The notes under the pieces: generated by a model
The model's input: only the letters and a program-made list of their open reading frames with translations
Database searches by the model: none
Told to the model about the DNA's origin: nothing
Program-made: the position numbers and the translations under genes
Part shown: positions 5,458 through 6,930 of the stretch, one piece after another
Numbering within the stretch: position 1 is the first letter of the stretch
Layout of the letters: the number at the start of each line of letters is the position of its first letter
From: Thermoplasmata archaeon
GTDB taxonomy: Archaea > Thermoplasmatota > Thermoplasmata > JAGHBH01
Direction of reading: 5' to 3'
Assembly (NCBI GenBank): GCA_021161085.1
Contig: JAGHBH010000056.1
Coordinates: 1-6,930 of the forward strand
DNA length: 6,930 bases

Positions 5458-6606
5458 ATGGACCCCGGAATCCGTTCCCAGAGGATAAAGAAGATATATG
5501 CAGGCATAGAGGAGGAGGCGGAGGGTGAAGACGGAGATAAGGAGGAGTGGGCGGGGGATGTGGAGGTCATAATTTTCCTGAACGCCACGGAACCCCACGT
5601 GGACAGGGGCTTCTTCTACATCACCGGAGCAACGGAGGGCGTGTTCGAGGGAGCGGTGGCCGCCATATACCCCGACGGAAATGGGCTGCTGGTCGTCTCC
5701 ATGCTGGAGGAGGAGACCGCCAAAAAGACGGGCATGCCGCTCCACATCTACAAGGACAGGGAGGAGTGGAAGGAGCGGGTCAGAGAGGCCCTGGGAAACC
5801 CGGGGGTCATAGGCATACACGGCGAGGAACTCACATATTCCTCGTATCTGAAGATAAAAGACCTCTACCCAGAGGCCAGGATAGTGGACGTCACCGAAGC
5901 CGTATCCCACGCCAGGGCGGTCAAGGACAGCGGGGAGATAGAGCGCATAAAGGAGGCATGCAGGATAGCCAGCAGAGCGGCTGAGACCGTGGTAGAAGCC
6001 GTGGCAGAGGGCGTAAGGGAACACGAGCTGGCTGCGGAACTCTCCTACCAGATGCAGAAGATGGGGGCCTCGGGAAACTCCTTCGACCCCATATCGGCCT
6101 TCGGACCCAACAGCGCCGAACCCCACTATCTGGCGGGCGACAGGGCCGCCAAAAAGGGAGACGCCATACTATTGGACTTCGGCTGCAACTACAAACGATA
6201 CGCATCCGACATAACACGGACCATGTTCCTCGGAAAAGCCGACAGGGAACAGAGGGAGGTCTACGAGACCGTCCTCCACGCCCAGCAGATAGGGATAGAC
6301 GCCGTGGAGCCCGGGGCCAACGGGGCCGATGTGGATCGAAAGGTGCGGGACTACATAGACTCCACACCCTACAAGGGGAAGTTCATACACAGCACGGGCC
6401 ACAGCATAGGCCTCTCCGTCCACGACGGCTTCGCCATAAACCACAAGATAGACCTTCCCCTCAGGGAGGGGATGGTCTTCACCGTGGAGCCGGGCATATA
6501 CCTCCCGGGGAGGTTCGGGGTAAGAATAGAGGATGACATACTGGTAACCTCCAACGGCGCGGAGGTGCTGACCACGGCCCCCAAGGACCTCCTGGAGATA
6601 CTCTGA
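5458..6606 (+). CDS. M24 family metallopeptidase (Xaa-Pro dipeptidase/aminopeptidase type)
   Basis: Cytoplasmic dinuclear-metal peptidase of the pita-bread fold, acting on Xaa-Pro bonds in dipeptides (prolidase) or at peptide N-termini (aminopeptidase P). The product has 382 residues, close to the family length of about 350-380. The N-terminal creatinase-like domain runs to about 150 (FLNATEPHVDRGFFYITG is typical), then the catalytic domain. All five metal ligands are present: D240 (LLDFG) and D251 (SDITRT), H315 (STGHSIGL), E344 (FTVEPGIY) and E358 (RIEDDILV). H322 in SVHDG is a usual substrate-side histidine. Residues 18-33 form an acidic stretch (EEEAEGEDGDKEEW) that I do not associate with the family. 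The start is supported by GGTGAT just upstream. Prolidase versus aminopeptidase P cannot be decided from sequence alone. Divergent from rnp4. Confidence 0.93.
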   Translation: MDPGIRSQRIKKIYAGIEEEAEGEDGDKEEWAGDVEVIIFLNATEPHVDRGFFYITGATEGVFEGAVAAIYPDGNGLLVVSMLEEETAKKTGMPLHIYKDREEWKERVREALGNPGVIGIHGEELTYSSYLKIKDLYPEARIVDVTEAVSHARAVKDSGEIERIKEACRIASRAAETVVEAVAEGVREHELAAELSYQMQKMGASGNSFDPISAFGPNSAEPHYLAGDRAAKKGDAILLDFGCNYKRYASDITRTMFLGKADREQREVYETVLHAQQIGIDAVEPGANGADVDRKVRDYIDSTPYKGKFIHSTGHSIGLSVHDGFAINHKIDLPLREGMVFTVEPGIYLPGRFGVRIEDDILVTSNGAEVLTTAPKDLLEIL

Positions 6607-6650
6607 CCCGCATCCCCTGACGGTCGCCGCATCCCCACACACCATCCCTC

Positions 6651-6668
6651 AGGCCTCAGGGGCCTTTT
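6651..6668 (+). terminator. Short hairpin plus T4 after the M24 gene
   Basis: AGGCC at 6651-6655 and GGCCT at 6661-6665 form a 5-bp stem with a 5-base loop, followed by TTTT (6665-6668, first T shared with the stem). It lies 45 bases after the M24 stop and overlaps the last codons of the convergent membrane-protein gene, whose stop falls in the loop. The stem is short and archaeal termination relies mainly on T tracts, so the call is weak. Confidence 0.3.
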
Positions 6669-6930
6669 CTCCGCATTCTCCTCCTCTTCCGCATCTTTCT
6701 CACATAGGGAGGCACGGTCCACACCCTCCAGTACCACAGGGCGGCCCCGGCCAGGCCCACAAGGGCCAGAACGGCTCCCACCAGCATCCACGGCAGGCCG
6801 CCGTTGCTTTTCCCCTCCACACTATCCAGCATCAGATAGATGGTGGTATCCCCCTCGCTGTACACCAGCCAGGGCATACGCTCGCCCAGAACCACGTGGA
6901 CATCCTCCCCGCCAGCCCTGTCCCCTATCC
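6656..6930 (-). CDS. C-terminal part of a single-span membrane protein with a basic tail (partial)
   Basis: The frame is open from the right edge to a TGA at 6658-6656, about 91 residues, and continues beyond the window; the GTG at 6895 is probably internal. The visible part starts with an extracytoplasmic-looking segment (a run of beta-prone residues ending YSEGDTTIYLMLDSVEG), then one hydrophobic span (LPWMLVGAVLALVGLAGAALWYW). It ends in a very basic tail with KMRKRRRMRRKG. By the positive-inside rule the tail is cytoplasmic and the larger N-terminal part would be outside, as in surface or secreted-type proteins with a C-terminal anchor. Composition matches the GC-rich neighbours. It is convergent with the M24 gene, 49 bases apart. 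No family recognised. Confidence 0.7.
   Translation of the reverse strand, partial: IGDRAGGEDVHVVLGERMPWLVYSEGDTTIYLMLDSVEGKSNGGLPWMLVGAVLALVGLAGAALWYWRVWTVPPYVRKMRKRRRMRRKGP

Noticed and set aside
5050..6126. 358-codon open frame antisense to the M24 gene and running into rnp4
   Set aside because: It crosses two well-supported genes and their shared promoter, with low-complexity composition and no recognisable domain.
1..6930. Search for CRISPR arrays, tRNA or rRNA genes, transposases and toxin-antitoxin pairs
   Set aside because: No regularly spaced repeats, no tRNA-like cloverleaf with a T-loop motif, and no recognisable recombinase or toxin-like small gene pair were seen by eye.

Overview
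The window looks archaeal. It carries a four-cysteine RNase P subunit of the archaeal/eukaryal Rpp21/Rpr2 type (Rnp4), an archaeal-style RNase HII and a small YhbY-type RNA-binding protein. Gene starts are preceded by archaeal TATA-like boxes about 35-50 bases upstream, most with a Shine-Dalgarno (SD) sequence in a short leader. The DNA is GC-rich except for one AT-rich block, and the genes favour AGG for arginine and ATA for isoleucine. A euryarchaeal or Thermoplasmatota-like uncultured lineage is my guess; I cannot fix the taxon from this sequence.

Layout: (1) 1-800, minus strand: the N-terminal 266 residues of a protein with two zinc ribbons, an acidic segment, a Pro-rich and a Lys/Ala-rich linker, and a transmembrane segment. 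It starts at a TTG and runs off the left edge. (2) 801-939: a divergent intergenic region with one AT-rich TATA element that can serve both directions. (3) 940-1992, plus strand: rnhB (RNase HII) followed 30 bases later by a one-domain SCP2 sterol-carrier-like protein, probably one transcription unit ending in a T7 tract. (4) 1993-about 3180: an AT-rich island holding one minus-strand gene, a proline-rich, multi-spanning bPH2 (YdbS/YdbT-like) membrane protein with its own TATA box and strong SD. (5) 3226-4746, plus strand: an M32 metallocarboxypeptidase (Taq carboxypeptidase family). (6) 4736-5384, minus strand: rnp4 and yhbY, separated by one base; the 3' end of yhbY overlaps the convergent M32 gene by 11 bp. 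(7) 5458-6606, plus strand: an M24 proline peptidase divergent from rnp4 across a 73-bp shared promoter region. (8) 6656-6930, minus strand: the C-terminal part of a single-span membrane protein with a very basic tail, entering from the right edge.

The genes are mostly housekeeping: RNA processing and ribosome biogenesis (RNase HII, Rnp4, YhbY), terminal peptide breakdown (M32, M24), and three membrane or lipid-related proteins of unknown job (zinc-ribbon anchor, SCP2, bPH2). I see no mobile-element genes, CRISPR array, rRNA or tRNA. No clear new multi-gene system is visible. The parts most worth a second look are the zinc-ribbon membrane protein, the AT-rich bPH2 island, and the two compact divergent promoters. 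No gene-free stretch exceeds 300 bases; the longest is the 208-base region 3018-3225.
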